64,000 nt of DNA from Variovorax sp. YR216 (lineage in GTDB: Bacteria; Pseudomonadota; Gammaproteobacteria; Burkholderiales; Burkholderiaceae_C), in the NCBI RefSeq assembly GCF_900107745.1, contig NZ_FNRO01000003.1:372001-436000 (forward strand). The letters run 5' to 3'. Positions 25,058 through 35,980 of this stretch are shown here, one piece after another. The position numbers and the translations under genes were made by a program. The stretch's first letter is position 1; each line of letters starts with the position of its first letter. Below the pieces are notes generated by a model. The model saw nothing but the letters and a program-made list of their open reading frames with translations. It made no database searches and had not been told where the DNA came from.

Positions 25058-25900
25058 CTACCCGAGTTCGAAGGTGGTGATGCCGTAGACCCGTTCGAGT
25101 TCGCAGGCCGGCGCCGGGCCCGCATACATGCGGGCGGTCTCGAACACGCTTTGCATGCCGTGCGCTTCGGCCAGCGTCACCGCATCGGCGTTGGGCAGAG
25201 GAACGTCGAGATAGACCGTGTCACCGGCCGGCACGCTGGCGCACAGTGCATCGAAAAGCGCGTTCGCGACGTCGGGGCTTTCTGCGATGAGCGGGCCGAT
25301 CTTGCGCCCCTCGCGACATCGCCGGATCACGCCCCAGCCTGCGAGTCGGTCCTGGTCCATCCATGCGAGGCCGGTCGATTCGGGCATCGCAATCCAGCTG
25401 CGGAGAAAGGCTTCGCGCGGCGCAGGGAACACCCGGCGATCGTCGGCGCAGAGCACGTCGAAATCGATCGTGGAGAGAGGAACGATCTGCGGGCCCCTGT
25501 CGACGGTCGTCCGTGCGACGCCGGCAAAACGTGCGTTGTTCCACGCGAGCTCGAATCCGCTGCGCCGGTAGTTGTCCTGCTGCGCCGGCACGCCGTCAAG
25601 TCCGACGACGTGTCCTTTGAGCCGTCCCATGCCGGCCTTCCAGAGCTGCATCCCGATGCCGCGGCCGCGCCAGGTCGGCGCGACGATGTACAGGCCGATG
25701 AAGCCGAACCGCCCCGCATACGACACCGCGCTGATGAAGCCGACGGGCAGGCCTTCGTGTTCGGCCACTAGGAAGCTTTCCGGGTCCGCTGCATGGAAGC
25801 AGCGCGCGTCGTGCAGGCCGGGATTCCAGCCTTCGCGCGCAGCAGCGTCGATCGCGAGCTGGATCTCGTCGCCTTGCAGTGTGCGGATTGCAACGTCCAT
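25058..25900 (-). CDS. GNAT family N-acetyltransferase
   Basis: A 280-residue protein whose N-terminal half is a GNAT domain: VGFISAVSYAGRFGFIGLYI for the central strands and the acetyl-CoA loop WRGRGIGMQLWKAGM near 75-90. The C-terminal half looks like a second, degenerate GNAT-like domain, as in other 280-residue tandem acetyltransferases. ATG at 25900 begins the conserved part. The substrate is unknown. Confidence 0.87.
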   Translation of the reverse strand: MDVAIRTLQGDEIQLAIDAAAREGWNPGLHDARCFHAADPESFLVAEHEGLPVGFISAVSYAGRFGFIGLYIVAPTWRGRGIGMQLWKAGMGRLKGHVVGLDGVPAQQDNYRRSGFELAWNNARFAGVARTTVDRGPQIVPLSTIDFDVLCADDRRVFPAPREAFLRSWIAMPESTGLAWMDQDRLAGWGVIRRCREGRKIGPLIAESPDVANALFDALCASVPAGDTVYLDVPLPNADAVTLAEAHGMQSVFETARMYAGPAPACELERVYGITTFELG

Positions 25901-26018
25901 GGGTGCATTGTTCCGGGTGAAGGGCCTATGGTGTGACCGAATTTCCAGATCGAGGTATTGAGTTGCAACTTGATCAGTAACTCGATGACACAATTTGCCG
26001 ACTTCTGGAGGAGTTGGC

Positions 26019-26849
26019 ATGTTGGATGGAATTCGCCGCACAGCCGGCATGGGGGTGTCTTTGGCCTTGGTGGCTTCGCTGGGCGCGGCCACCGCATTCG
26101 CGCAGACGAATCCACCGGTGCAGGCGGTCGAAGTCGTCACGCATCCCTGGGTGGTGCCGCCGCCGAACTGGTCGCCGGAGGCCTACTTCACGAACCTCAA
26201 GGACGGCGCCACGCTGGAGTCGCCCTTTGTCGCGCGATTCGGATTGTCGATGCGCGGCATTGTTCCCGCTGGCAAGACGGCGGGCACTGCGGGTCATCAC
26301 CACCTGTTGATCGACCAGCCGCTGCCGCTCGACTTCACGAAGCCGTTGCCGTTCACCGAGCACTACGTCCACTTCGGCAAGGGCCAGATGGAAGCGGTGG
26401 TGAATCTGCCACCGGGCACCTACACGATGCGGCTGGTGCTGGCGGACCAGGGCCACATTCCATACTTCGTCTACAGCAAGCCGCTCAAATTCACGGTGAG
26501 CAAACAGAACGCAGGCGTGACGTCGGCCAGCCTGCAGGGCGCGCCACACATCGAAGTGCTGAGTCCGTCCGACCGCGCGACGGTGCAGACGCCGCTGCGC
26601 GTGCAGATGCATGCGACGGGCTACAACATCTCGCACGCCGGGCCCAAGGTACCGGACACCGGGCACTTCCGCCTCGTGCTGGAGCGCGCCGGCCAGAAGA
26701 CCGAAATCATCGACCTCGAGGGCGGACAGACCGAGTTGTGGCTCAATCCGCCGAAGGGCGACTACAGCGCAAGGCTCGAGCTCATGAGCAACACCGCCGC
26801 CGGCAACGTGGTGGCGCGCGCAAAGACGGTCGCCTTCACCGTGCGGTGA
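26019..26849 (+). CDS. DUF4399 domain exported protein
   Basis: A 276-residue protein with a signal peptide (about 1-29, ending TAFAQ). The DUF4399 segment follows: YFTNLKDGATLESPFVARFG, then AGHHHLLID and the GTYTMRLVLADQGHIPY stretch. A second beta-rich region fills the C-terminal half (LSPSDRATVQTPLRVQMHA). The His cluster suggests metal binding, which is inference; the function is unknown. A GGAGGAG ribosome site at 26007-26013 fixes the start. Its 3' end overlaps the convergent HAD gene by 14 bases. Confidence 0.85.
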   Translation: MLDGIRRTAGMGVSLALVASLGAATAFAQTNPPVQAVEVVTHPWVVPPPNWSPEAYFTNLKDGATLESPFVARFGLSMRGIVPAGKTAGTAGHHHLLIDQPLPLDFTKPLPFTEHYVHFGKGQMEAVVNLPPGTYTMRLVLADQGHIPYFVYSKPLKFTVSKQNAGVTSASLQGAPHIEVLSPSDRATVQTPLRVQMHATGYNISHAGPKVPDTGHFRLVLERAGQKTEIIDLEGGQTELWLNPPKGDYSARLELMSNTAAGNVVARAKTVAFTVR

Positions 26850-27678
26850 CGACGCCCTTCGCGGCGAGCACGGCCGCGGCCGCTTCCGCAAAGCCCGCGC
26901 CGCGTTCGTGCGCCGAGACGTACCGCGGAAGGTGCGGCAGCGCGGCCTCGAAGCGACGGACGTTGGCCACGCCGATGCTGTGCGTGAAGTGCTCGAACAT
27001 CAGTGCGTCGTTGGTCGAATCGCCGACGTAGGCCCAGAGGTCCATTTCGTCCTCGAGCCTGCGATCCCAGAGCTCGCGCACGATCCATCGCGCACCGGCG
27101 AGCTTGTCGTGATTGCCCCACCAGCCATTGACATGGATGCTGGAGATGGTGGCGTGCATGCCCTCCCCGCGCATCACGGCGACGACGTTGGCGATCGTCT
27201 CGTCGCCGAGATCGGTGAACTCGCTGTGGTCGATCGCGATGTCGCACTCGCGGCCTGCCGAATCGGTGGCGCGGCGTGCACCGGGGATGTCTTTCTCGAT
27301 GCGTTCGAGCACCGCTTGCATGCGCGCGAAGTTGCGCTCGCGTGTCGGTGCATCCTGCTGATAGCGCTTTTCGAGGCGGCCGTCGCGGGTCGGCACCAAC
27401 GCCACCGCGCCGTTCTCGGCCACGATCGCATCGATCGGCCAAGCCGCTGCGAAGGGCTCGCTCCAGCCGACGGGGCGGCCGGTCACCGCTACGACGCGCA
27501 GGCCGGCGGCCTTCAATGCCGCCATCGCGTCCAGCGCATCGGGCGTGATCGCGCCTTCGGTGGTCAGGGTGTCGTCGATGTCGGTGAAGACGCCGACCAG
27601 CCTCTGTCTCGCCTGCAGCGGCCAATTCGCGAGCGGTTGCATCAGCCGCTCCTTGGCATCGGCGGTGGGCGTGCTCAT
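26836..27678 (-). CDS. HAD-superfamily hydrolase (Cof/MPGP-like phosphatase)
   Basis: A 280-residue HAD phosphatase: motif I FTDIDDTLT with the nucleophilic Asp near 32, motif II VTGRP, a large cap between about 95 and 185, and motif IV YVGDSTNDALMF. The cap placement is that of type IIB enzymes such as sugar-phosphate and mannosyl-3-phosphoglycerate phosphatases. The substrate is unknown. Its ATG overlaps the prfC stop as ATGA, so the two are cotranscribed. Confidence 0.9.
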   Translation of the reverse strand: MSTPTADAKERLMQPLANWPLQARQRLVGVFTDIDDTLTTEGAITPDALDAMAALKAAGLRVVAVTGRPVGWSEPFAAAWPIDAIVAENGAVALVPTRDGRLEKRYQQDAPTRERNFARMQAVLERIEKDIPGARRATDSAGRECDIAIDHSEFTDLGDETIANVVAVMRGEGMHATISSIHVNGWWGNHDKLAGARWIVRELWDRRLEDEMDLWAYVGDSTNDALMFEHFTHSIGVANVRRFEAALPHLPRYVSAHERGAGFAEAAAAVLAAKGVVTAR

Positions 27679-29306
27679 CCGCCGGCGGACTGCAATGCCA
27701 GGCCGGCGTGCTCGCGCAGCGGATGGAAGTGGATCTTCGGGAACCGCTCCTGCGCCAGCCGCACGTCGTACGGCGAGGTGCAGAGGAAGGCCAGCGTGTC
27801 CGCCGCATCGCGCGACATGCGCTGCGGGTAGGCATCGACGAAGGTGCGCAGCTCAGCGGGCGTGTCGGCGGTGATCCAGCGCGCGCCGGTGTACTGGCAG
27901 CCTTCGAGGCGGATGTCCGCGTCGTATTCGGTCTTGAGTCGGTGCTGGACGACTTCGAACTGCAGCTGGCCGACCGCGCCGAGCAGCATCGGGCCGCCGA
28001 TCTCGGGGCGGAAGACCTGGATCGCGCCTTCCTCGCCCAACTGCGCAAGCCCCTGCTGGAGCTGCTTGGTCCGCAGCGGGTTCTTGAGGATGACCGTCAT
28101 GAACAGCTCGGGTGCGAAGAAGGGCAGGCCGGTGAACTGCAGCGAAGCGCCGTCGGTGATCGTGTCGCCGAGCTGCACGCCGCCATGCGTGGTGAAGCCG
28201 ACGATGTCGCCCGCGTAGGCTTCCTCGACCGCCTCGCGGCGCTGGCTCATGAAGGTCACGACGCTGGTCGGGCGAAGCTCCTTGCTGGTGCGCTGCACCT
28301 TGAGCTTCATGCCCGGCGTGTAGCGGCCGGAGGCCATGCGCACGAACGCGATGCGATCGCGGTGGTTGGCGTCCATGTTGGCCTGCACCTTGAAGACGAC
28401 GCCGGCGAAGTCCTTGTCGTCCGGCTGGATCTCCTTGGTCACCGGCTGGCGGTTGACCAGTGTGGTGCTCACGCGCGGCTGCGGCGGCGGTGCCAGGTCG
28501 ACCAGCGCATCGAGCACTTCCATGACGCCGAAGTTATTGACGCCCGAGCCGAAGAACACCGGTGTCTGCTTGCCGGCGAGGAAGGCCTCGCGATCCCACT
28601 CCGGCGACGCCCCGGTGGCGAGCTCCATGCTCTCCATCGCGGTGTCGAACTCATGGCCGAAGCGCTTCTGCAGCTGCTCGCGCTCGGTCAGCGGGATGGT
28701 CTCGAAGTCCTGCGGCAGGCGTTCGCTGCCGGACTCGAACACCGTCATCGCCTGCGTGCGCAGGTTGATGATCCCGCCGAACGACTTGCCCTGGCCCACC
28801 GGCCAGGTCATCGGCACGCACGGCATGCCGAGTTCGCGCTCGATCTCGTCGAGCAGCTCGAGCGGCTCGCGCACTTCGCGGTCCATCTTGTTGACGAAGG
28901 TGAGGATCGGCGTGTCGCGCTGACGGCAGACCTCGATCAGCCGGCGGGTCTGCGCTTCGACGCCGTTGGCCGCGTCGATCACCATCAGCGCCGAATCGAC
29001 CGCGGTCAACACCCGGTAGGTGTCTTCGGAGAAGTCCTTGTGGCCGGGCGTGTCGAGCAGGTTGATCACGTGATTGCGATACGCCATCTGCATCACCGAC
29101 GAGGCCACCGAGATGCCACGCTGCTTCTCGATCTCCATCCAGTCGGAGGTGGCGTGCCGCGACGCCTTGCGCGCCTTGACCGAGCCCGCGATCTGGATCG
29201 CGCCGGAGAAGAGCAGCAGCTTTTCCGTCAGCGTGGTCTTGCCCGCGTCAGGGTGGGAAATGATCGCGAACGTGCGGCGGCGGCGGGTTTCGGAGGCGAA
29301 GGTCAT
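27675..29306 (-). CDS. prfC: Peptide chain release factor 3
   Basis: A 543-residue translational GTPase, the normal length for RF3. G1 SHPDAGKTT, G2 with the RGISV switch, G3 LDTPGHKDFSED and G4 FVNKMDRE are all in place, and the C-terminal domains end in FHPLREHAGLALQ. It removes RF1/RF2 from the ribosome after peptide release. ATG at 29306 (MTFASETRRRR) starts the conserved part. The HAD gene overlaps its stop. Confidence 0.96.
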   Translation of the reverse strand: MTFASETRRRRTFAIISHPDAGKTTLTEKLLLFSGAIQIAGSVKARKASRHATSDWMEIEKQRGISVASSVMQMAYRNHVINLLDTPGHKDFSEDTYRVLTAVDSALMVIDAANGVEAQTRRLIEVCRQRDTPILTFVNKMDREVREPLELLDEIERELGMPCVPMTWPVGQGKSFGGIINLRTQAMTVFESGSERLPQDFETIPLTEREQLQKRFGHEFDTAMESMELATGASPEWDREAFLAGKQTPVFFGSGVNNFGVMEVLDALVDLAPPPQPRVSTTLVNRQPVTKEIQPDDKDFAGVVFKVQANMDANHRDRIAFVRMASGRYTPGMKLKVQRTSKELRPTSVVTFMSQRREAVEEAYAGDIVGFTTHGGVQLGDTITDGASLQFTGLPFFAPELFMTVILKNPLRTKQLQQGLAQLGEEGAIQVFRPEIGGPMLLGAVGQLQFEVVQHRLKTEYDADIRLEGCQYTGARWITADTPAELRTFVDAYPQRMSRDAADTLAFLCTSPYDVRLAQERFPKIHFHPLREHAGLALQSAGG

Positions 29307-29426
29307 GGGGTGAACGCGGTGCGCACTCACGGGTGCGGCTGCGGGCGCGGGCGGCGAAGGCAAAACCCACGATTTTACCGACCGGACCCGCGCGGCGGGC
29401 TTTGGCTGTCGCGCCGACCCTCGGCT

Positions 29427-30065
29427 TCACAGGGGCGGCGTGAATCCGTTGCGGCCGACCAGCATTCGCATCGCTGTCGGCTTGCCGTCCTTCACCTGGG
29501 CGGTGACAACTACTTTCGCGCCCGCGACCACCAGCGCGGCCTGGTCGGCACTGCCGGGTTTGAACGTCACGATCGGGGTGCCCGGCGGAACGATGACGGT
29601 CTGCTCGCCTTCCTTGTAGCGCAACACCATCTTCTGGCCGCCCGGCGTCGACGACGGGGCTTCGGCGAGCGTGGCGACGGTGGCATTCGTCATCGTGCCG
29701 TTGGGCATGTAGTCCCACGGACGGAAGCCTTCGCCGGTGCCGCGTGCGGCTTCGGGAAACACCAGCACCTCGACCGCACGCTGGGTGCCGTCCGGTTGCG
29801 GCACGGCGCCGGCGCCGACGAAGCTGTTGGGCTTGATGTCGGCCATGGTGAGCGGTACCACCTCCGACACGTTCATGTCGGCCGGGCGCACGAGCGTCAC
29901 GACCTCGCCGCTGCGGTCCTTGACCGTCAGGGACTTCGAATCGACCTGTTCGATGACGCCGCGCACCCGGACCGTGGGTTCCGGCGCCTGCGCAAGACCG
30001 GCGAGCGGCGTTGTCGTGGACGCGGCCACGAGAAACGATGCTGCAAGAAATCGAATTCTGGACAT
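29427..30065 (-). CDS. Conserved exported protein of unknown function
   Basis: A 212-residue protein with a signal peptide (MSRIRFLAASFLVAASTTTP, cleaved near LAQA). The mature part is beta-rich and opens VRVRGVIEQVDSKSLTVKDR, an OB-fold-like pattern reminiscent of DUF5666 proteins; a second, similar strand set lies near the C-terminus (AKVVVTAQVKDGKPTAMRML). I cannot assign a function. It is divergent from the ahcY riboswitch region and downstream of nothing, so it is probably a single-gene unit. Confidence 0.8.
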   Translation of the reverse strand: MSRIRFLAASFLVAASTTTPLAGLAQAPEPTVRVRGVIEQVDSKSLTVKDRSGEVVTLVRPADMNVSEVVPLTMADIKPNSFVGAGAVPQPDGTQRAVEVLVFPEAARGTGEGFRPWDYMPNGTMTNATVATLAEAPSSTPGGQKMVLRYKEGEQTVIVPPGTPIVTFKPGSADQAALVVAGAKVVVTAQVKDGKPTAMRMLVGRNGFTPPL

Positions 30066-30150
30066 GGCGAACTTCCCGGAAAGAGAGTGTGAATCGGGCA
30101 GTCTAGGGCGAACCGGAAACCGCCGTCGGCAGCGCCTCGGCGACGCGCGG

Positions 30151-30156
30151 TAAAAT
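30151..30156 (+). promoter_or_regulatory. Putative -10 of the ahcY riboswitch transcript
   Basis: TAAAAT lies about 12 bases ahead of the riboswitch, which is where a -10 would be needed for the transcript to begin just before the aptamer. No good -35 is visible. Confidence 0.45.
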
Positions 30157-30165
30157 CCGCCGCTT

Positions 30166-30247
30166 ATCCGAGGAGCGTTGCAGCGCCACCAGGCGTGAGG
30201 CTCGGACCCACATCGCAACCACGCTCACCCGCTCGTCTCGCGGTGAG
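30166..30247 (+). ncRNA. S-adenosylhomocysteine (SAH) riboswitch
   Basis: The leader contains the SAH riboswitch core: CCGAGGAGCGTTGCAGC at 30168-30184, AGGCTCGG at 30198-30205 and CAACCACGCTCACC at 30216-30229. CCGAG pairs with CTCGG to form P1, and GAGCG pairs with the later CGCTC. The 3' segment CTCACC (30224-30229) can instead pair with GGTGAG (30242-30247), a mutually exclusive hairpin that is a likely expression platform. SAH riboswitches raise ahcY expression when SAH builds up. The gene downstream is ahcY, as expected. Confidence 0.92.
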
Positions 30248-30295
30248 TCCTTCCCCGAACGCAGTGGCATCTTTCAAACTTGTTTTGGAGCCGAC

Positions 30296-31723
<1,428 letters not shown>

Positions 31724-31743
31724 GCGGGGACGGGCGTAGCGTT

Positions 31744-32541
31744 TTGCGCGCCGATCAGTTGCTCGTCGAACGCGGCCTCGCCGCGTCGCGCTCGCAGGCG
31801 GTGCGGCTCATCGCAGCCGGCTTGCGCTGGCGTGACGGCGCCGACTGGCGCACCGTCGCGAAGAATCGCGATGACGTGCCGGAGACGGCCGAGCTCGAAC
31901 TGCTCGATGCCGCAGAGGCGCGCTTCGTCTCGCGCGGCGGGCTGAAGCTCGAAGGCGCGCTCGCGTCCGCCGGTGTCGATCCGAAGGGCAGGCGATGCCT
32001 GGACGTCGGGCAGTCGACCGGCGGCTTCACCGACTGTCTGCTTCAGAAGGGCGCCGCGCATGTGGTCGGCGTCGACGTGGGGCACGGCCAGTTGCATCCG
32101 CGCGTGCAGGCGGATGCCCGCGTGACAGCGATCGAGGGCGTCAACGCCCGGTCGCTGAGTCGCGACGCCTGGGCATCGCGGTCGCCCGAAGATTCGGCCT
32201 TCGACCTGATCGTCGGCGATCTGTCCTTCATTTCGCTCACCCTCGTTCTCCCGGCCCTGGCGCCGCTGCTGAAGCAGAGTGGCGACCTGCTCATGCTCGT
32301 CAAGCCGCAGTTCGAACTGCAACCCGGCCAGATCGGCAAGGGCGGCATCGTTCGCGATCCCGCGCTCTACGGCGTGGTCGAACAGCGATTGCGCGATGCC
32401 TGTGCATCGCTGGGCCTGCGCGTTGTGCAGTGGCAGGGCAGCCCGATCGTGGGCGGCGACGGCAATCGAGAGTTTTTCATTCATGCCATTCATGCCAATG
32501 GCGAACAAGGAGCCGGCCGTGCGCCTTCCGCTCAGTTTTGA
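31744..32541 (+). CDS. tlyA: TlyA family rRNA methyltransferase / hemolysin-like protein
   Basis: A 265-residue protein. An N-terminal S4-like RNA-binding segment (RADQLLVERGLAASRSQAVR) is followed by an FtsJ-like methyltransferase domain with the SAM-binding DVGQSTGGFTDCLL near 88 and catalytic blocks GDLSFISL and VKPQFEL. TlyA enzymes 2'-O-methylate rRNA. A TTG at 31744 fits the conserved beginning; no ATG is available. It uses SAM and releases SAH, so being behind ahcY and the SAH riboswitch makes sense. Confidence 0.88.
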   Translation: MRADQLLVERGLAASRSQAVRLIAAGLRWRDGADWRTVAKNRDDVPETAELELLDAAEARFVSRGGLKLEGALASAGVDPKGRRCLDVGQSTGGFTDCLLQKGAAHVVGVDVGHGQLHPRVQADARVTAIEGVNARSLSRDAWASRSPEDSAFDLIVGDLSFISLTLVLPALAPLLKQSGDLLMLVKPQFELQPGQIGKGGIVRDPALYGVVEQRLRDACASLGLRVVQWQGSPIVGGDGNREFFIHAIHANGEQGAGRAPSAQF

Positions 32542-33352
32542 ATTCTTTCCCCCCAAGACGCCCGAAGGCGCGGCCAAGCTGCGCAATGTGCGGCAGCAGC
32601 TCTACGCGATGGAGCCCGAGTTCTGCTCGGTCACCTACGGCGCGGGCGGTTCCACGCACGACGGCACTTTCGGCACCGTGCGCGAGATCCTCGGCGAGGG
32701 CGTCTCCGCTGCTTGCCACTTCTCGTGCATCGGCGCCACGAAAGTGACGGTGCGCTCGCAACTGGCCGAATTGAAGGCCATGGGCGTCAAGCGCCTCGTC
32801 GCCCTGCGCGGCGATTTGCCGAGCGGCTACGGCATCGGCGGCGAATTCCTCTACGCGAGCGATCTCGTTGCCTTCATCCGCGCCGAGACCGGGCGTGATT
32901 TCCACATCGAGGTCGCGTGCTATCCCGAAGTGCATCCGCAGGCGAAGTCGCCGGAGGCCGATCTGCAGGCCTTCGCTGCCAAGGTGCGTGCGGGCGCGGA
33001 TTCGGCCATCACGCAGTATTTCTTCAGCCCCGAGGCGTACTGGCGCTTCGTCGACGAGGTGCGCGCGCTGGGCATCGACACGCCGATCGTGCCGGGCATC
33101 ATGCCGATCACCAGTTCGACGCAGCTCATGCGCTTCTCGGACGCGTGCGGTGCGGAAATCCCGCGCTGGATTCGCCTGCGGCTGCAGAGCTTCGGCGACG
33201 ACACGGCATCGATCAAGTCCTTCGGGCTCGATGTGGTGGCCGCGCTGTGCGAGCGACTGCGCGATGGCGGTGCGCAGTCGCTGCACTTCTACACGATGAA
33301 CCAGTCGGTGGCGACGCTGGGCGTGCTGGAGCGCCTCGGCTGGAGCGCATGA
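32519..33352 (+). CDS. metF: Methylenetetrahydrofolate reductase
   Basis: A 277-residue FAD enzyme that reduces 5,10-methylene- to 5-methyl-tetrahydrofolate for methionine synthesis. Typical blocks are LSFEFFPPKTPEG at the start, SVTYGAGGST, RGDLPSGYG, YPEVHPQ and QYFFSPEAYWRF. The start is GTG at 32519, with AAGGAG at 32507-32512 six bases upstream; in-frame ATGs at 32483-32498 have no such site. The gene begins inside the tlyA 3' end, so the two are coupled. Confidence 0.95.
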   Translation: MRLPLSFEFFPPKTPEGAAKLRNVRQQLYAMEPEFCSVTYGAGGSTHDGTFGTVREILGEGVSAACHFSCIGATKVTVRSQLAELKAMGVKRLVALRGDLPSGYGIGGEFLYASDLVAFIRAETGRDFHIEVACYPEVHPQAKSPEADLQAFAAKVRAGADSAITQYFFSPEAYWRFVDEVRALGIDTPIVPGIMPITSSTQLMRFSDACGAEIPRWIRLRLQSFGDDTASIKSFGLDVVAALCERLRDGGAQSLHFYTMNQSVATLGVLERLGWSA

Positions 33353-34002
33353 GGTCGGGCGTCGGTCTCGCAAGGCTTGTCGCGACGGTCGTGGTGGGCG
33401 TGTTGCTCGCCGCCTGCTCGACTGCGCCCACCGATGATTCGGGCGGTGGCAAGCCGGGCAGACTTCGTCCGCTGGTCAAGCAGCCGGCGCTCCCGCCCGG
33501 TGCACCGCCGCGGTCGCAGGTGCCCTCGGTGCGCTACGACCTCGCGGTGTCGGGCGCCGGCGAGCTGGACGACGGGCTGCCGGAGGACCCCAACCGCGAG
33601 ATCTTCGAGCGCGGTGGCGCTTCGTGGTACGGCATCCAGTTCCATCAGCGCAAGACCGCGAGCGGCGAGCGGTTCGACATGACCGCGCTCACGGCCGCGC
33701 ACAAGACGCTGCCCTTCAATACCCGCGTGTGCGTGCGCAGCCTGGTGAACGGTCGCGAGGTGCTGGTCCGCATCAACGACCGGGGGCCTTACGCCGCAGG
33801 ACGGATCATCGACCTGAGCCGTGCCGCAGCAGAAGCCATCGGGCTCGTGGGTCTCGGGATCAAGCAAGTCGCCCTGTCGGTCGTCGACAAGGACGGCAGT
33901 TGCGCCGGCGCCGCCGTCGGGGAGGCCGACTCGCCATCGCAAGACGTGCAGGAAACCCCTGACCGACCGAAGCGCAAGATCGCTCCGCGCAAGCGGCGCT
34001 GA
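33349..34002 (+). CDS. rlpA: Septal ring lytic transglycosylase RlpA-like lipoprotein
   Basis: A 217-residue lipoprotein: signal peptide with lipobox LLAAC (Cys near 24), a Pro-rich linker, then a double-psi beta-barrel with GGASWYGIQFHQRKTASGER, FDMTALTAAHKTLPF and VRINDRGPYAAGRIIDLS, the RlpA catalytic core. A basic tail replaces the SPOR domain found in longer relatives. RlpA cleaves denuded peptidoglycan strands at the septum. The ATG overlaps the metF stop as ATGA, which ties it to the ahcY-metF transcript. Confidence 0.9.
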   Translation: MRSGVGLARLVATVVVGVLLAACSTAPTDDSGGGKPGRLRPLVKQPALPPGAPPRSQVPSVRYDLAVSGAGELDDGLPEDPNREIFERGGASWYGIQFHQRKTASGERFDMTALTAAHKTLPFNTRVCVRSLVNGREVLVRINDRGPYAAGRIIDLSRAAAEAIGLVGLGIKQVALSVVDKDGSCAGAAVGEADSPSQDVQETPDRPKRKIAPRKRR

Positions 34003-34015
34003 ACGAGTCTCCTGC

Positions 34016-34909
34016 TCAGCCGCCGCTGTCGACCGAGAACGCGGCGTTGCGATCCTGCGCGAGCAACTCCGCCATCTGGGGCAGCGCGGCCTGCAGCTGG
34101 GCTTTCAGCGTGAAGGGCGGATTGATGAGGAACATGCCGCTCGCGGGCAGTCCGGGCCGGTGCTTGGCGCCGGAAGAATCCGTCACGATCTTGCTCGACT
34201 TGACCGTGAGCGTCGCGTGCAGCCACGGCTTGCCGGCCTTGGTCGCGAGCGTCTTGAGGCGGCGCGGCAGATCGTGCGCTTCGGGCCGCGGAATGATCGG
34301 ATACCAGATCGCGTAGGTTCCGGTGGCGAAGCGCTTGAGCGCGCCCGTGACGAAATCCAGCACGCGCGTGTAGTCGCTCTTGATCTCGTAGCTCGGATCG
34401 CACAGCACCAGCGCCCGGCGCGAAGGGGGCGGCAGGAATTTGGTGGCGCTGCCAAATCCATCTTCCCGCAGCACTGCGATCTGGCGTCCCGCGTCCAGCT
34501 GGGCAATGTTGGCGTCGAGCGAACGGGCATCCGTCGGGTGCAGCTCGAACAGCTTGAGCTTGTCGTGGTCGCGGAGCAGGTGATGCGTGATGAACGGCGA
34601 ACCGGGGTAGATCCGCGCGCCGCCCTTGGGGTTGAAGTCCCGGACAACGTCGACGTAGCGTGCCAGCGCATCGGCGAGCGGCGCGGCGGCGTCGGGGCGC
34701 GCAAACAGCCGCTGCACGCCGTCGACCGCCTCGCCGCTGGTGCCGGCGTAGTCGCCGTCAAGGCGGTAAAGTCCGGCGCCGGCGTGCGTGTCGACCACGG
34801 TCAGGGCGGCATCTTTCTCGAGCAGATAGTCGAGCGTGGCAATCAGCACCGTGTGCTTGAGCACGTCGGCGTGGTTGCCGGCGTGGAATGCGTGGCGGTA
34901 GCTGAACAT
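34016..34909 (-). CDS. rlmJ: 23S rRNA (adenine(2030)-N6)-methyltransferase
   Basis: A 297-residue member of the RlmJ family: it begins MFSYRHAFHAGNHADVLKH, has the SAM-binding VVDTHAGAGLY at about 38-48 and the catalytic DPSYE (a DPPY-type motif) near 170. It methylates A2030 of 23S rRNA. It lies convergent to rlpA and divergent from the rplM promoter. Confidence 0.95.
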   Translation of the reverse strand: MFSYRHAFHAGNHADVLKHTVLIATLDYLLEKDAALTVVDTHAGAGLYRLDGDYAGTSGEAVDGVQRLFARPDAAAPLADALARYVDVVRDFNPKGGARIYPGSPFITHHLLRDHDKLKLFELHPTDARSLDANIAQLDAGRQIAVLREDGFGSATKFLPPPSRRALVLCDPSYEIKSDYTRVLDFVTGALKRFATGTYAIWYPIIPRPEAHDLPRRLKTLATKAGKPWLHATLTVKSSKIVTDSSGAKHRPGLPASGMFLINPPFTLKAQLQAALPQMAELLAQDRNAAFSVDSGG

Positions 34910-34949
34910 CCCTCGATGGTAACCATCCCGCGTGTTGGGACCGGGCCAA

Positions 34950-34979
34950 TTGCGGCCTGGAAGCTATTTTTCGTATAAT
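34950..34979 (+). promoter_or_regulatory. Sigma-70 promoter of rplM-rpsI
   Basis: TTGCGG at 34950-34955 and a perfect TATAAT at 34974-34979, with an 18-base spacer. Transcription would start near 34986 and give a leader of about 118 bases before rplM. Confidence 0.8.
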
Positions 34980-35103
34980 GGCGGGCTTCGCAGCGTTTTT
35001 GTGGCCCCGCGGCGAAGCAATTCAACCCACCTAAGAGACTCCCAGCAGAGGAGTTCCGACCGTGGAAAAGGGCCCGCCAAACCCTCTTTCAAAGAGAAAA
35101 CTC

Positions 35104-35535
35104 ATGACCAAAACGTTCAGCGCCAAGCCCGCTGACGTGACGCACGAGTGGTTTGTGATTGACGCGACCGACAAGGTCCTCGGACGAGTAGCCAGCGAAG
35201 TTGCTCTCCGTTTGCGCGGCAAACACAAGGCCATTTACACGCCTCACGTCGATACCGGTGACTTCATCGTCATCATCAACGCATCGCAACTGCGTGTCAC
35301 CGGCGCCAAGCCGCTTGACAAGGTGTACTACCGTCACTCGGGCTATCCGGGCGGCATCACGGCCACCAGCTTCCGCGACATGCAAGCCAAGCACCCCGGC
35401 CGCGCGCTGGAGAAGGCCGTCAAGGGCATGCTGCCCAAGGGCCCGCTGGGTTACGCAATGATCAAGAAACTCAAGGTGTACGGTGGCGCAGAGCACCCGC
35501 ATGCCGCCCAACAGCCCAAAGTGCTGGAACTGTAA
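35104..35535 (+). CDS. rplM: 50S ribosomal protein L13
   Basis: A 143-residue ribosomal protein with the family blocks [35 protein letters not shown] and [15 protein letters not shown] near the C-terminus. Length and order are those of bacterial L13. It is cotranscribed with rpsI, which starts 13 bases downstream. Confidence 0.98.
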   Translation: MTKTFSAKPADVTHEWFVIDATDKVLGRVASEVALRLRGKHKAIYTPHVDTGDFIVIINASQLRVTGAKPLDKVYYRHSGYPGGITATSFRDMQAKHPGRALEKAVKGMLPKGPLGYAMIKKLKVYGGAEHPHAAQQPKVLEL

Positions 35536-35547
35536 GGAGCCTTGAGA

Positions 35548-35940
35548 ATGATTGGTGAATGGAACAATGGCACCGGCCGTCGCAAATCCAGCGTCGCCCG
35601 CGTGTTTCTGAAAAAGGGCACCGGCAAGATCACGGTGAACGGCAAGGACATCCAGGATTTCTTTGGCCGCGAAACGTCGATCATGATCGCCAAGCAGCCG
35701 CTCTACCTGACCAACAACGTCGAAACCTTCGACATCCTGGTCAACGTGGCGGGCGGTGGCGAGTCGGGCCAGGCCGGCGCAACGCGCCATGGCATCACCC
35801 GCGCCCTGATCGACTACGACGCGTCGCTCAAGCCGGTGTTGAGCCAGGCTGGCTTCGTGACGCGCGATGCGCGTGAAGTCGAGCGTAAGAAGGTCGGCCT
35901 GCACTCCGCACGTCGCCGCAAGCAGTTCTCGAAGCGCTGA
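35548..35940 (+). CDS. rpsI: 30S ribosomal protein S9
   Basis: A 130-residue protein with the S9 hallmarks: [19 protein letters not shown] at the N-terminus, [19 protein letters not shown] in the middle and a basic C-terminus ending RRRKQFSKR that reaches the P-site tRNA. ATG at 35548 (MIGEW) is chosen over one six bases upstream because a TAAGGAG site is better spaced and homologues begin there. Confidence 0.98.
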   Translation: MIGEWNNGTGRRKSSVARVFLKKGTGKITVNGKDIQDFFGRETSIMIAKQPLYLTNNVETFDILVNVAGGGESGQAGATRHGITRALIDYDASLKPVLSQAGFVTRDAREVERKKVGLHSARRRKQFSKR

Positions 35941-35980
35941 TCCGAAGCGTTTTTGGGCTTACCGCCCGAACTGTCAAAAG